Shown: in pieces, positions 23,898 through 37,544 of the stretch | Numbering within the stretch: the first letter of the stretch is position 1 | How the letters are laid out: each line of letters opens with the position of its first letter | DNA from: Macrotis lagotis | Taxonomy: Eukaryota; Chordata; Mammalia; Peramelemorphia; Peramelidae | Length of the DNA stretch: 64,000 nt | Assembly: GCF_037893015.1 (NCBI RefSeq) | Contig: NC_133663.1 | Location: 220,437,753-220,501,752 of the forward strand | Direction: 5' to 3' | Translations under genes and position numbers: made by a program | The notes under the pieces: generated by a model | What the model saw: the letters and a program-made list of their open reading frames with translations, nothing else | What the model was told of the DNA's origin: nothing | Database searches by the model: none

Positions 23898-25204
23898 ATG
23901 AATACTAGACTTTCCATTAAATATATAAATGTGAAATGTGTTTTGTCATAAGTTTTAATATGTAGTAATATGTATGTGAAAAATATTTTTATAATTCTTT
24001 ATTAAAAGCTTTGTTTCATTATTTCTATAAAACTGGTCCCAAATTATTAGTTGTAGGTGGTCTAGAATCCGTTAAATTGTTTATAATACTTTAGCTATCT
24101 ATCTTTAAAAGTTGTACTGTGTTTTCTATATAATATTATTTCATGTTGGCCTAAGCCTTTAGCAAATTTAGGTAAAATTATTTTGATATATTGATGCTAT
24201 TTCTACTCTCAGAATTTGAATTTATCTGTAACAGTGCTGTAAAATTTATAGATTTGTTTTTTAAATTGAAATTTGTTATTTTAGGCTACAATGCACTTAA
24301 ACATTTTTGTTTTTAAACTTAATCAAATACATTTTAGTCTTGAAATTATATATATATATATATATATATAAATAATAGTGTATGCAAAATTTCTATATCT
24401 CTAGCTCCTTCCTTTATTCCTCCCCTTATCCCTATTCACCTCATTGAAAAAATAAAAGAGTAATCCTTCACGACAAATATGCATAGGCAAGGAAAACAAA
24501 TTTTCTCACTGAATATATACAAAAATATAGAGTGTTCCAAAAGTCATGATACATTTTAGGCTTTAATTACTTGAAGTATGAATGTTATAAATTTTTGAAA
24601 AACATAATTTGGAAGTTTAGTTATTTAAATTTTAAAATTATTTAGTTTTGTCAATTTTGAATAAACAATATAAATTTTAACAAGACAAAGCACTCTGCCA
24701 CTGTATTTTTCTATATATAAATTTATATATATATATATATATATATATGAAAATTGGGATTATATAATGTAATATTTACATACATATAAATATGTATGGG
24801 AAAATTTTAAATATATATTTTCTATATGTAAAGTGCAACAGTTTCTGAATGAAGACTTTCTCAAACTGGTGATCTGTCAAAAGAGATCTTCTCCCTTAGC
24901 CATTTTTGTTATGTCTAAATTATGAACATGTATTGGGCAAAAACTCTTACAGAATTGATTAAGCTGGGGAATAAAGGAAGAATCCAGGTTGATTCTATTA
25001 AATTTCTAGTCCAGTAGGAGCTTATTGATAAGTATTTGTTCAATGAAGAAACAACTAAAGGAAGCCTACCAGGCATCAGTTTTCCTATCTTTCGACTTGA
25101 AATACAGGCCAGAGATGGGCTGCATCTTTGACCCTTTCTTTGTCCTTTTAGGGGTTCTGCCCAGTTGACCCTAGATTCAGGGACAGGTTTTCTCATACTT
25201 CACT

Positions 25205-25206
<2 letters not shown>

Positions 25207-25248
<42 letters not shown>
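25207..25248. repeat. (GT)n microsatellite
   Basis: An uninterrupted run of about 20 GT units sits just upstream of the WDR87-like sequence. Cys-Val repeat frames here are artefacts. Confidence 0.95.
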
Positions 25249-25250
<2 letters not shown>

Positions 25251-25259
25251 TTTCACACA

Positions 25260-25381
25260 GCAAAACTCAAGACTTTGGATTCCCTCAAGACATCCAAAGG
25301 CGGAAGCCAAGATGTTGGAAAACACCTCTCATCCGCTACCTCTTTCGAGACATTGTTGGAAAGTGCTGAGAACAAGGCAAA
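25260..25381 (+). other. Possible exon upstream of the WDR87-like sequence
   Basis: The frame gives 'TAKLKTLDSLKTSKGGSQDV' and 'GKHLSSATSFETLLESAENKAK', then a good donor 'aaggtaagc' (GT at 25384-25385). No family is recognised. The polar composition and the donor suggest a small exon of the same gene as 25513-31016, but this is an inference. Confidence 0.35.
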
Positions 25382-26699
25382 GGTAAGCCTCCAATCAATG
25401 TTGTCAGTCACTCAAATTCCACATAGAGAATCCAGAGTGAGGAGTCAGGGTGTTTAGAAGTAGACATCACTGGATTATCAGACTCAAGAAGCCTTGAATT
25501 AAATATGATGATGTGAGCCTGAAGGTCCTAAGGAATGCTCGGCAAAAGAAAAGCTTAAAGGAGGCCAAGGAAATACCCCAGAGGAAGTGGGTCGAGGGGA
25601 CTAAGAAGCACAAAACTGAGAAGGTGAAGGGAGAAGAGAAGGGAGAATCTGAAGAAGGTGACAAAATTTTGGAGGACAAGGAGAAGGAGGATAAGGTGGT
25701 TCCCAAAGGGAAAGCTCACTCCATTGGACAGGGAGAAAAGGAAACTTTGAGGGATGACATCTTCCAACTAATGAGCATGAGAATAACAGACTCCCAAAGA
25801 GACTTCCCTGAGAATCTGGGCCAAAAGATAGTGACCATGGCTGAGCAGAAGCTAGATAAGCGGTCTCCAAGCTGGGAGCTCTTCCAGGCCATCTGTCCTT
25901 TTCTACCATATTCCCAGGAGGAAGAGGTGGTGGAGGAAGTAGAGGAGGAAATGGAGGAGGAGGAAGTGGAGGAGGAGAAGGAAGAAATGGAGGAGAAAGT
26001 GGAGGAGGAGAAGGAGAAGGAAGTGGAGTAAGAAGAAGAAGAGGAGGAGGAGGAGAAGAAGAAAGAGGAAGATATGATCTTAGAGGAAATGGAGGGAGAG
26101 GCAGAGATTGAGTCAGAGGAGTTGGAAATTCAGAAGGTCAGAAAAAGGAAAATGTTTTCCTTCGATATTAAAGGCTTAACCTCACAAGAGGAAAAACTCA
26201 GGAAGCAAGAGCAGAAGACGTTTGAGGGACAGAAGCAACTAGAGGAGGAGGAAAGACTGGCCAAGGAAGAAGATGACCTGGCCAGGAGAGAGGAAGAACT
26301 GACCAGGAAAGAAAGAGAATTGACCCAGTTAAAAGAAGAACTGGGAGAAGAAATGAAAAGTAAGGGAAAAGAGGATGAGTCTGGGGTCTTAGAGGACACA
26401 GTCTTGTTCAAAGATATACTGGAAAAGTCAGAGGCTAAGTTTATGCTAAACTTGGAGGGCAGAATTAGGGAAAAGGAAGAGAGAAAGTTGGCGAAGGATG
26501 AAGATCTCATCCCTGAAGAGGACCAGATCTCTGTTACTCAGGAGGAATGGACTGGGGTGAAGAAGGCAGATGCAAAGGACAAGATGGAAAGAGTCCCAGA
26601 GAAGGGATTAGAAAGGGAGAAAGACACAAGAAGAAACAAAACATCTTTGGGAGAAGAGGCCCTTGGAAGAAGGGCTAGAAATACCTATGGCAAAAGGGA

Positions 26700-27910
26700 T
26701 TGTGGAGGAAGGCACACCAAAGGAGAAATCCTCTGAGGAGGGGCTACCTGAAGAGAAGCCCCCTGAGGAGGGGTTGCCTGCAGAGAGGCCTCCTAAGGAG
26801 AGGCTGCCTGGGGAGAAGCCCTTTGTTTTGTTTTTTTGTTGTTGTTTTTTAGGTTTAAGGCAAATGGGGTTAAGTGGCTTGCCCAAGGCCACACAGCTAG
26901 GTAATTATTAAGTGTCTGAGACCAGATTTGAACCCAGGTACTCCTGACTCCAAGGCCAGTGCTTTATCCACTATGCCACCTAGCCACCCCTGGGAGAAGC
27001 CCTTTGAAGAGGGACCACCTGTGGAGAAGTCCCCTGAGGAGGGGCTGCCTGGGGAGAAGCCCTCTGAGGAGAAGCTGCTGAAGAAAAAGCCTCCTAAGGA
27101 GAAGAGGCACTGCCTGAGAAGAAGCCGTCTGAGGAAAGGCTGCCTGAGGAGAAGCCATCTAAGGAGAATCAGCCTAAAGAGAAGACATCTAAAGAGGGAC
27201 TGCCTGAGGAGAAAGCACTTGAGGAGAAGGCATCTAAGGAGAGGTTGCGAAAGGAGAAGCTGCTTGAAGAGAAGACATCCAAGGGGGGCATGCCCGAGGA
27301 AAAGGTACCTAAGGAGAAACCCTCTAAGGAGAGGGTACCTGAAGAGAAGCCATTTAAGGAGAAGATGCCTAAGCAGAGACCATCCAAGGAGAGGCTGCCC
27401 AAGAAGAGGCCATCTAAGGAACAGTTGTCTGAAAAGAAGCCATCTAAGGAGGAGCTGCCAGAGTAGAAGACACCTAAAGAGTAACCATCTAAGGGTAGAC
27501 CTGGAGAGGCCATTTAAGGAGAGGCCATCTAAGGAGAGGCTACCTACAGAGAGGCCATCTAAGGAGAAGCTGCCTATGGAGAGGCCATTTAAGGAGAGAC
27601 CATCTAAGGAGAGACTGCTTAAGGAGAAACCACCCAAGAAGAGACCACTTAAGGAGGAGACATTTGAGAAGGAGGTATCTAAAGAGTGGCCATCTGAGGA
27701 GAGGCCATATAAGGAGTGGCTACCTAAGAAGAGGCCATCTGAGGAGCTGACATTTGAAGAGAAAATGTCAGAAAAGGGACCATCTGATGAAGGACTGTCT
27801 GAAGAGAGTCCATCAAAGGAGAAACCACCTAAGGAGGAAATATTTGAGGAAAGAGTGTTAGAAGAGAGACCATCTGAGGAAGTGCCTTCTGAAGAGGGAT
27901 CATCTGAGGA
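26700..27910 (+). repeat. 30-bp coding minisatellite (Pro-x-Glu decapeptide)
   Basis: The unit is 30 bp, built of two related 15-bp halves, typically 'P-S-K-E-R-L-P-E-E-K' with variants ('PPEEGLPAER', 'PFKERPSKER'). About 35 units remain once the SINE is removed. Because the unit is a multiple of three, every frame on both strands stays open for long stretches. This explains the Arg/Leu-rich frame on the plus strand and the Leu/Ser/Gly-rich 246-codon frame on the minus strand. The biological frame switches at about 27105 and again at about 27490. Confidence 0.9.
26826..26991 (-). mobile_element. SINE inserted in the minisatellite, 15-bp target duplication
   Basis: A complete minus-strand SINE with its poly-T tail is bracketed by 'gggagaagccctttg' at 26811-26825 and 26992-27006. 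Removing it and one flank restores the repeat frame, so the reading frame existed when it inserted. Confidence 0.96.
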
Positions 27911-30900
27911 GACACTTGATAAGCAGATGCTCCTAGCAAAAGAGATGGAGCTGTTAGAGAAAATGCAGGATTTGCTTCAAAAGCAAGGAAAGCTGTCACT
28001 TGACCAGATATTACCAACCAGGCAGAAAATGGTTAAATTCATTGTGGAGGAATTTAAGATCCCCAGGAAAGAAATAAACCTGTTGCTAGAAGAAAATCAG
28101 CTTGCTGTAGCAATGGCAGAGGTGATCAAGGAGGAAAAGGAGCTACTCCAACAGAAGCAAGTGTTGTTGCAGTAGGAGATGGAGGTGAGTCATCCTGAAG
28201 AGTTCATGGGGGAAGAGAGCTTTGTTTTACAACAAAGGATCCTTAGGGGCAAGAGGAGAAGACTGGATGAGCAAGAGAAAGAAGTGGTCATGGAGAAAAA
28301 GGAGCTCTTTGTTGAGATTTTGGTGAAGGAAAAAAAGAAAAAGCTTCAAGAAGAAAAAACAATAGACAGAGAAAAGAGGCAGCTGCAAAAGACTGAAAGG
28401 AGAGCCTTCTTCAATTGGGGAAGTGAGTGAATCCTCTAAGGAGAGAGAGAAGTTGTACATCTTGAAAGAAAGTGAACTTGTTGAGAATGAAAAATTGAGT
28501 GAGGAGTCCAACTCAGATGAGGAAGGGGTAAAGCTAAGGGAGCACCAGTTGCACAGTGAACATAAGAGAAAACAGAAAACAGAAGAGGAGGAGAGACAGA
28601 AGCTTCAGGAGAAGAGGGAATTTTCCAGGACAACGAAAGCTATAATAGAAGATAAGGACTATGAGAAAAAGGCAACAATGAGGTGGGAGCTCTGGAAATG
28701 GAGGAGGCAGCTGCAGAAAGAAAGATTTCTGGAGGATGAGAAACAGCTTGTCAAGGAGGAGAGTAAGAAAATAGAAAAAGAAGCTCTTCTGACAGAGGAG
28801 GGGAAGGTTAGAGTTTCTGAAGGTCTAGAGAGACCCTTTCCAGAAGGAGAGGGAAGTAGCCCTGAGAGAGGAATATCTGGATCACCACAGAGAAAGTATG
28901 GCTGATGTGGAAAGAAGAAAGCTGGCAAAGAAGGAGACCAACCTGGTCAATTTGGAAAAGTCAGTCTTCAGTAAGGAGTTCAAAATCGTCATGAAGGAAT
29001 GGAAGTTGACCATGAAATAAAGAGACAAGCTCTTTGAAGAGGCTAAGTTGACCAAAGAGGATATAAAGGAGACTGGGAGCTGAAGAAGGGTTGAAGAGCC
29101 TTAAGATGAAGGTTCAAAAATATAAGAAGGAAAGGAAATGGAGAAAAGAGGAGAGGGTCAGGACATTCAAGGAACGTGGTTTGGAGATGATTTTGAAGGA
29201 AGAGGAAGAAGAGGAGAAAGAGGAGGAGGTAGAAGAGAAAGAGGAGATGGAGGAGGAGGAGGAAGAGGAAAAAGTGGAAGACATATCTCGAATCACTGAA
29301 ATGGCTATGGAAAGGAGTCCATTCATTTCAAAGAAAGGCATTTTGAGGAAAATTAAAGGCAGAGCAGTTAAGAAGAAAGACATGGGGCCAGAAGTTATGA
29401 AGCCAGTTTCTTTCCCTCTGGTGGGGGAAAAAGAAACTACCAGGAAACTGTTAAGAACCTTGAAGATGTATTGCCGTGGGTAACCAGTTCATGGGAGGTC
29501 ACCAATTCATGGGCAGCTGTCAAGGACAAACTCATTCTATCCCAATTTACGGATAAATTTCTGAAGCCTGGGGAGGCAGTGGCTCTGGAAGATAAAGCCA
29601 AAGGTCAAAAAAAGAGAGAAAAGGAGTCCCCATTGAAGTTCCACCGGCTCAAAAAGCTCAAAGTTCCCTCTTATGTGCCCAAAAAAGAGAAGCTAAAGAG
29701 CGAGGCCAATGAGAAGTGGTTTCAGCTACTGCAGCAGATCATGCTGGGACAACCCATCAGGGTGGCTGACGTCAACCTCACTGATGACAGTCTGGAACTT
29801 AGTGAGAAGGATCAGGAGTGGCTGAAAGTCACTCTGCAGAAGCTCCAGGACCAAAAGCAAGTTTCCCAAAATACTTTCCAGCGCCTGTGCCAGCTGCTGG
29901 CTAAGGCCCTTTCAGAGTCACAAAAAGAATGGCTGCACTTGGGAGCCCTGAAAGCCATCACCTCACCCCAGAGAGGGCTTGCTGACATTGGACCTCAACT
30001 CTCCCAGGCTGAGAGGAGGAAAATGTCCATAGACTCAGGGCACTTAAAGATCTTCCCGTCCATCAAGAGAGAAGAGGCTAATCCTCGGCTCAAAACTATA
30101 ACTGAGTCAGAGTCAGTGGTGTCCATCCTTGCCATTGTGCTGGCCACCCCTTTGGCTACCAGGGTCTCCACTGGCTCTTCTACCACTATAAAAGGCTCAG
30201 ATCCTATGGCCCCTGGAAATTGGACAAAGGTTTTCAATTGGAGTTTAAGGGCAAGGGGGTGGCAGCTCTGTCATCCTTGAGAGATATGCCCCAGAGTGCT
30301 TCTGCTTCTGTGGAAAAGTTACCTTTGATCTGTTAACTGAAAAGGAACATCCAGGCTTGGAAAAAGAAGATCAGTACCCCACATAGGGATTTGGGGAAGC
30401 GGGCCGTGGAATTGTCTGCCATTCTTCCACAGGATATGCTTCCATGGGATACTTTTGCGGCTCTGTACCATGTCTTAGCCTGCAGAAGCGCTGTGAACAA
30501 GACCATTACTCCTGGGAGGAACAGTTCATCCAGCTCCTGGTCCTGTACCATCTCAGGCACACCAGGATCCACACACTGTTAAATGAACTCCTGGGGAAAA
30601 AGCAACAACTGCCACTGGACATACTCTGTAAGCAGGCCCGGGAAGTTGAAGATGTGGTGCCTTGGGAGCGCCTCCTCTACAATATACACTGCAGGCCTCC
30701 CTGGACACCAGAAGACCAACCCAAATTCCAAATGGTCCTGCCCCTGCCTGGGCAGAATCAAGTACATACTTTTCTACCAATTGGCAGTTCACAGTATGGG
30801 ATCATGGAGCTGACGTGGAAGAGCTTCACCCACCCTGAGACTGGTCATGCTGACAGGCTGCCCCACATCTCCATCCCCACTACAGCTCCAAACACTGCCA

Positions 30901-31011
30901 CCTTTCCCACCAAGTACTCTGTAAGACACCTGCCTCCAAGCTTCTCAGTGTTGCCTGAGGAGAAGTATGGTCCATGTTGTGTCCTTAACCCTGCTTACCT
31001 TTCTCACCCCA

Positions 31012-31017
31012 AATAAA
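31012..31017 (+). terminator. Polyadenylation signal overlapping the WDR87-like stop
   Basis: AATAAA overlaps the final TAA (31014-31016). An unusually short or absent 3'UTR would follow. This may be chance. Confidence 0.4.
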
Positions 31018-31019
31018 AC

Positions 31020-31670
31020 ATAATTTCTTACTTTCAGTAGAAATCGTGATTTGTCCCTTTCTCTCCACCACATTAAGTAAACCCTTTAGGGAGTCTTGGG
31101 TATCTGACTTCTGCCTAGGGTGGTTTCTGCCTCCTTTCTCTATTCCCTTTAATACCACACACATACTGCACACCTGAACTATTGTAATAGCCTCTTTAAA
31201 AAAACAAAACAAGTTCATATACTCTTTTCTTCTTTGTATAAGCCACCTACGGATTGCTTAGAATATGTGGGAGGTAATGGAATATAATGAATAGAGAGCT
31301 GGCCACAATCCCTTGGCCACAAAAACTATGGCTGATTGATTAGACTGTCATCTCTGGACAAGGAAGGAACAGAAATTAACTAACCACACAACATACTTGG
31401 AGGTGGTGTGTTTCTAGATACTGAGGGGGCAAGGGGGATGAGCTGCAAAAGGGATGGGATACTTCTAGCCATAAAAGATGGGGGGGATGCTTTTAGGTGC
31501 AAACTACCACAGCACAGCACTTCCTCATTCAAATTCAATTGTAGTGGTATCACTATCCTAGTGTCATGTTCATCTTCCAGAATGAAGGTCAAACAACAAA
31601 GACAAATGACTTATACCTTGTTCTCAGAGTATGTATGCCTTCTAAAATGATGGGAGGAACAGTTTCAAAG
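31020..31670. other. Intergenic sequence, no gene recognised
   Basis: It holds a possible SINE relative at about 31480-31610 ('catgttcatcttccagaatgaagg'). Nothing else is recognised. Confidence 0.4.
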
Positions 31671-31674
31671 AATG

Positions 31675-31805
31675 GCAACATCTGCACATTCAGTATTCTC
31701 TCCTATTAGATTGCAGGGTCTCTGAGGACAGGGACAGTTTGGGTCTCATCTTTCCATCTCCAGGCTTCACACAGAGCAGACACCTAATAGGAACTTGCTT
31801 GTTTA
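31675..31805 (+). mobile_element. L2 3' end
   Basis: 'ttagattgcagggtctctga', 'ggacagggacagtttgggtc' and 'agcagacacctaataggaac' follow the L2 3' end order. Confidence 0.7.
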
Positions 31806-31984
31806 GTGTGTGCTATGTGGATGTTGTAATAGTTTATTGTCCCTTTGTTCTTCAAGGGAGCCAATGGGTGATGTGATTTGTGACAGAATTGGAATCGCAT
31901 GAGGCAGGGCTCTGTCTCACTCTCTCCTCCAGAGCTGCGGATTTGACAATCATACATTATTTCTCTTGAATCCCCACTATGAGG

Positions 31985-32190
31985 GAACAAGGTGATCCAG
32001 TGTGGTGAGTCAGGGAGACATGAGTTCAAATCCAGACTTAGACATTTGGTAGTAGGCAAGGTATTTTACCTCTGCCCACCTCAGTTTCTTCATCTATAAA
32101 ATGATAATACCACCTACCCCCCCCAGGGTTGTGAGGATCCATCAAAGTCACATCTATAAAGCACATAGTAGGTCCTGATTAAATGGTATA
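31985..32190 (+). mobile_element. MIR element
   Basis: The order 'gttcaaatccagacttagac', 'cctcagtttcttcatctata', 'aaatgataataccacctacc', 'gggttgtgaggatcc', 'aaagcacatagtaggtcctg' matches MIR closely. A minus-strand MIR piece lies next to it at about 32240-32330. Confidence 0.85.
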
Positions 32191-32761
32191 TTTTTTCCCT
32201 TTTTCTCCCATCCACCTCCAGACAAGCAGGGTTTGTAATTTTATTCCCATTTTACAATGGGGAAAACTGAGTTTTGTGGCCTGCCCAGCCACCCAGCTCA
32301 TAGGTCATCCTGACTTCAGACCCACTATTCCATTGCTTGCCTGCATGGGTGAAAGAGAAAAATATGTTAAAAGGGGGGTGATTGTTGAGAGTTCTTCACT
32401 TCCAGTTGGGGCCTGGGCATTCCATAGATGGGGGAGGGGGAAAAGATAGCCTCTGACCTGGCTGGCCATCTCCTCCCCACTTCTGCCTTTAGTGTTTCTG
32501 CTATAAGAGGACTTTCCCAGTTCTTCTGTCAGAGGAATGGTCTCCCTCTCCTATTCCTTCCCATCTCTCCTGCCTGTATTTGATGCTGCACCCAGTTGCT
32601 TGACCACCATCTCCCCCACCTGCCTCTGGAGCTAGGAACTGAGCCCTCAGCCCATCTGCGAGTAATCCAGGTCTCAAAGCTCTCCCTCTTCTCCAGGATC
32701 AAACTGCCCTCTGTGGCAAGTCAGGAGTCTCCTTCCCACCCCCAATCTCCCCACACAGAGG

Positions 32762-32795
32762 ACTACATTTCCCAGAAGGCATCTGCATAAAAGGT
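32762..32795 (+). promoter_or_regulatory. ACTACATTTCCCAG element with TATA-like box
   Basis: A perfect ACTACATTTCCCAG lies at 32762-32775, followed by 'gcataaaagg' at 32786-32795. The arrangement looks like a promoter. The gene it would drive is not clear from the flanking sequence. Confidence 0.5.
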
Positions 32796-33109
32796 GGTGG
32801 AGTGAGCACTGGGACAAGTGACTGGGCTGTCAGTGAGTCTCTCCCCTATAACCACCTCCTAGGTTGCCCCACCCAGCTCCCCCAAAGCTGCCTTCACAGA
32901 AAAAGAAAAGAGAATGCCCTGAAGGGCAGGAGGAGCCCCGGGGCCTCAGGGAACCCCCAGAGTTTCCTTTCCTGAGATGCTTTGGGGATGATGAGTGATG
33001 TTGAACTGGTCACTCTTCCCCACCTTCTCTTCCTCAGCCTCAGTTTCCTTACCTGAAAGAGAAGAAAACTGGGTCAAGTTGATTCCCAAGTGCTGCATGT
33101 CAGCCCGCT

Positions 33110-33215
33110 GAAAGGGATGGGGAATTGCACTTGGAGCCAGAAAGATTTGAATTCAAATCCTACCTGAGACACTTCTATTTGTGTATCCCTGGGCCAGTCT
33201 CTCAAGCTCTCTCTG

Positions 33216-33269
<54 letters not shown>

Positions 33270-33330
33270 TTTCTCGATTTCTTTATTTGTAAAATGAGAG
33301 GACTGGACTCTCTGGTTGCCCTTCAGCTCT
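33110..33330 (+). mobile_element. MIR split by a (TC)n expansion
   Basis: MIR text ('ttgaattcaaatcctacctg', 'tatccctgggccagtct') is followed by a (TC)n run at 33217-33262, then the MIR 3' part ('gatttctttatttgtaaaat'). Confidence 0.75.
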
Positions 33331-33639
33331 GCTCTAAACCTGGCATCCAATCATCCCTCTTTCTAATCTCCCTGACTTCAGTTTCTGCATCTGCCCAAGT
33401 TTTGAAGGAAGGTGGATCCTTCTCAGGTTTCCCCAGGAGAAGCACTGCCCCTTCCCCCACCTCATCAGTCTTTTGGCCTCAGTTTTGTTACCCACTCTTT
33501 TTTTCTTAATTTAATTTATTTTTTTTTATATGGATAGCATGTTTCACTGTCAGTTCTTTGGTGCTGTGTTGGGTCACTGTTTGTTTTTAGTTTTTTTTTT
33601 GTTTTTGGCAAGGTAATGAATGGGCTTAAGTGGCTGACC

Positions 33640-35173
<1,534 letters not shown>

Positions 35174-36787
35174 TGAGTGGCCCCCTGTGCCCTCCCTTCC
35201 TCCTTCAGCCTTCTAGATTTTAGACTCACAGGGTGCCAAGGCTTGTTGCAATGGAATCTTTTGCAGAGAAGGAAACTAAAGGGGGTGGGGGACTTGTCAT
35301 GGGGAGTGAGCAATAGGATCAGAATCTGAACCTGCTACAACCTCTATTTCTAACTCGGGTTCATGCCCCAAGGCCTGGAGCTCAGGACACTTCACTCTTC
35401 CAAGACAGGCCCAGCCCCACTGGGGAAGATTGAGACTGTGCAGTGGGGAGTGGGGAGATGGTAGGGTTGGCGGGAGACATGGACTGGGGAGGGAGGCCAT
35501 TCCCAAGGGGGAGGGAGAACTCTGGATCTCCACCTGGAAGACCAGCCTGTTCAGCTGAGACCCAGAGAGTTTAAGTCACTGGCCTAAGGACCCACAGGGG
35601 AGTGACTAGTAGCTCAGGGACTTGAACCAGTGCTATATTCAGTGTTCTTCCCTGGCCTGGGATTGAGAAGGGATCAAAGGAAGAGAGGGGGGAGAGAATG
35701 AAAATCTGATCCTCTATTTCCATAGAAGGATGCTTCCTTCCTCCAACCCTCTACCCTCTCCATGAGGCCATTTCATCCCTCAGTCCCCTCTCCTCTCTGG
35801 GTCCCATCATCTCCTGTTGTCAATGGAAGGGATCAGATTTTCAGTATTTAGAGCAGGAAGAGAAACGAGTTTTGTTCTGTAGAAAGAAACTGAAGAAAGG
35901 ATCTGTCCAAAATCACAGAGATATCAGTAACTTCACCTGGATTTGAACTCAAGGTCTGTAGCTCTGAAATTAGCGCTGTGGTCCCTCCCTGGAATTATGG
36001 ATTCCGGGCCAGGAGGGCCTTGGGGTCCTCAAATCCCTCTCCCTTCTTTTACAGATAAGGCTAAGGGTCAAACAGTCCATAATAAATGGCTCAAGGAGGC
36101 TGTGAATCCTGGTCCCAAATACCGGGTTCTGTCCCCTGCACCAAGTTCCTTCTTAAGATACCAAGGACTGTTCAGATTTAGCACGGCCACTGCCACCTCT
36201 TGGGAATGGAAGGGCATTTTGTTTTTTTGAGGTAGAAAATGGAAGCTTCATCCTTTATCCATTTCCCCAGCAATTCCCGTGGGCTGGTGGGAAGGCAAAG
36301 ATCAGCCCATTCTGGGGAATGTATGGCTTGAGGAGCCCAGAAGCCCTTGTCTTGGATTCCCACCCCCTTCCACCAAAATTCACTTTTCTGACCTATATAC
36401 AGACCAGAGCAGGACAGGACCTGAGAGGGGAGCCAGTCCCACTCAGCTGAGGGAATTCAGATCCCAATAAGTAAGCTGACCTATACAAGGTCACTGAGTT
36501 TATAGTCAGTCAACATGCAGGCATGGAGAGCCTATTTTTGTGGGAGGTAGAGAGTCATCATTCTGAGAGTCAGGAAGATCCTCCTCTATTTGGCACCTGC
36601 TGGCTGGTTGGTCCAGGGTAGAATCTTTAACCTGCAGAGCATGTGGATGAGTTTCAATTTTTTAATTTTTGGTGGATTAAAAGGCTGATAGGGATTGTTT
36701 TTATTTTTGTCTCCATCTCTAGGCACTAGTACATGCTCGTCTGACACATAGTATGTGCTTAATATATGCTAATGTAATGTTTGTCCA

Positions 36788-36945
36788 TTTTTTTTGTTTT
36801 TGTTTTTGCAAGGCAAAATGGGTTAAGTGGCTTGCCCAAGGCCACACAGCTAGGTCATTATTAAGTGTCTGAGGTCGGATTTCAACTCAGGTACTCCTGA
36901 TTCCAGGGCCGGTGCTCTATCCACTGTGCCACCTAGTTGCCCACT
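36788..36945 (-). mobile_element. Marsupial tRNA-derived SINE (minus strand)
   Basis: This is a complete body with a poly-T-rich tail at the left and 'cactgtgccacctagttgcc' at the right. Confidence 0.93.
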
Positions 36946-36954
36946 GCCCTTTAT

Positions 36955-37530
36955 TTTTTCAATGAGATGGTTCACATTTTCTTCTAATTTTTCATTTTTT
37001 TGTTTTGAAATAATGAGTCCTGATTTCCCGTAAATTCATCAATCTCCCTGAGTTCTATTCTTTGTCTGAAGGATTTGTTTTCCTCAGAGAATTATTTTTT
37101 ATGTCTTTTTCCATTTGGCCAATTTTGCTTTTTAAACATTCTTCTCCTCAGTAACCTTTTGAACTCTTTTATCCATTTGACCAAAGCTGATTTTTAGCAT
37201 GCTATTTTCTTCAGCATTTTTTTTTTTGGATTTCCTTGACTAGGCTGCTGATTTCATTTTCATGTTTTTACTGCATCTCATTTCTTTTCCCAGTTTTTCT
37301 TCTAACTCCTCATTTAATTTTCAAAGTCTTCTTTGAGCTCTGTCATAACCTGATCCCGATTTCTGTTTTTCTTAGAGTCTTTAGATGGAAGAGCTTGTGT
37401 TTCCTCATCTTCAGACTGAGTATATTGATCCTTCTTGGGATCATAGATAATGTATTTCTGAATGGTGTTCCTCTATTTTCTCTGCTTGCTCATTTTTCCC
37501 AGCCTAAGCCTGTTTTTAGGGGTGCTTCCT
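36955..37530 (-). mobile_element. L1 ORF1-like fragment (minus strand)
   Basis: The pyrimidine-rich sequence has a minus-strand translation dominated by Lys, Glu and Gln, typical of the L1 ORF1 coiled-coil. Phrases such as 'tttttccatttggccaattt' recur in marsupial L1 ORF1 antisense copies. Confidence 0.5.
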
Positions 37531-37544
37531 GAGCTTTTGTTACC

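Larger units (their letters stand above)
14950..24950. repeat. Left copy of large direct duplication
   Basis: Sequence from about 14950 to 24950 is matched in the same order and orientation at about 41832-50783. Anchors that can be read directly include 'tctaagaaaaagatcatgaa' (14960s) against 41840s, 'gaccacagaaataggaagta' (17551) against 43280s, the SINE plus (TC)n at 19713 against 45448, exon 22919 against 48147, and exon 23718 against 48888. The final anchor is 'acagtttctgaatgaagact'. Differences are substitutions and several insertions or deletions recorded separately. In the 149-bp terminal exon I counted 14 differing sites. Confidence 0.93.
25513..31016 (+). pseudogene. WDR87: Glu/Lys-rich WDR87-like C-terminal region, multiply broken
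   Basis: About 5.5 kb of plus-strand sequence encodes one long charged protein if stops and shifts are ignored. The order is an acidic coiled-coil (25513-26030), a 'EEERLAKEEDDLARREEELT' type coiled-coil (26074-26650), a Pro-x-Glu repeat (26700-27910), more coiled-coil (27910-29080), an acidic run (29200-29280), then a non-repetitive C-terminal domain. That domain contains 'KWFQLLQQIMLGQPIRVADV', 'ELSAILPQDMLPWDTFAALY', 'WEEQFIQLLVLYHLRHTRIH', 'EDVVPWERLLYNIHCRPPWT' and 'LELTWKSFTHPETGHADRLP'-type text, and ends 'KYSVRHLPPSFSVLPEEKYG..' at a TAA (31014-31016). Breaks include TAA at 26029, TAG at 28173, frameshifts near 26650, 27105, 27490, 28430, 28890, 29470, 30270 and 30450, and a SINE at 26826-26991. 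The layout suggests the large last exon of WDR87. No WD40 repeats are present here. The name is tentative. Confidence 0.55.

Noticed and set aside
26928..27500. Plus-strand Arg-rich frame ('RRSHLRRGCLRR'-like)
   Set aside because: It is an off-frame reading of the same repeat. The Glu/Lys frame fits the flanking coiled-coil, so this is a frameshift product.
26897..27637. Long minus-strand frame of 246 codons, Leu/Ser/Gly-rich
   Set aside because: It is the antisense of a 30-bp coding minisatellite, open because the unit length is a multiple of three.
36788..36945. tRNA gene in the SINE bodies
   Set aside because: The tRNA-like part is the SINE promoter. The copies end in A-rich tails and lack a full cloverleaf.
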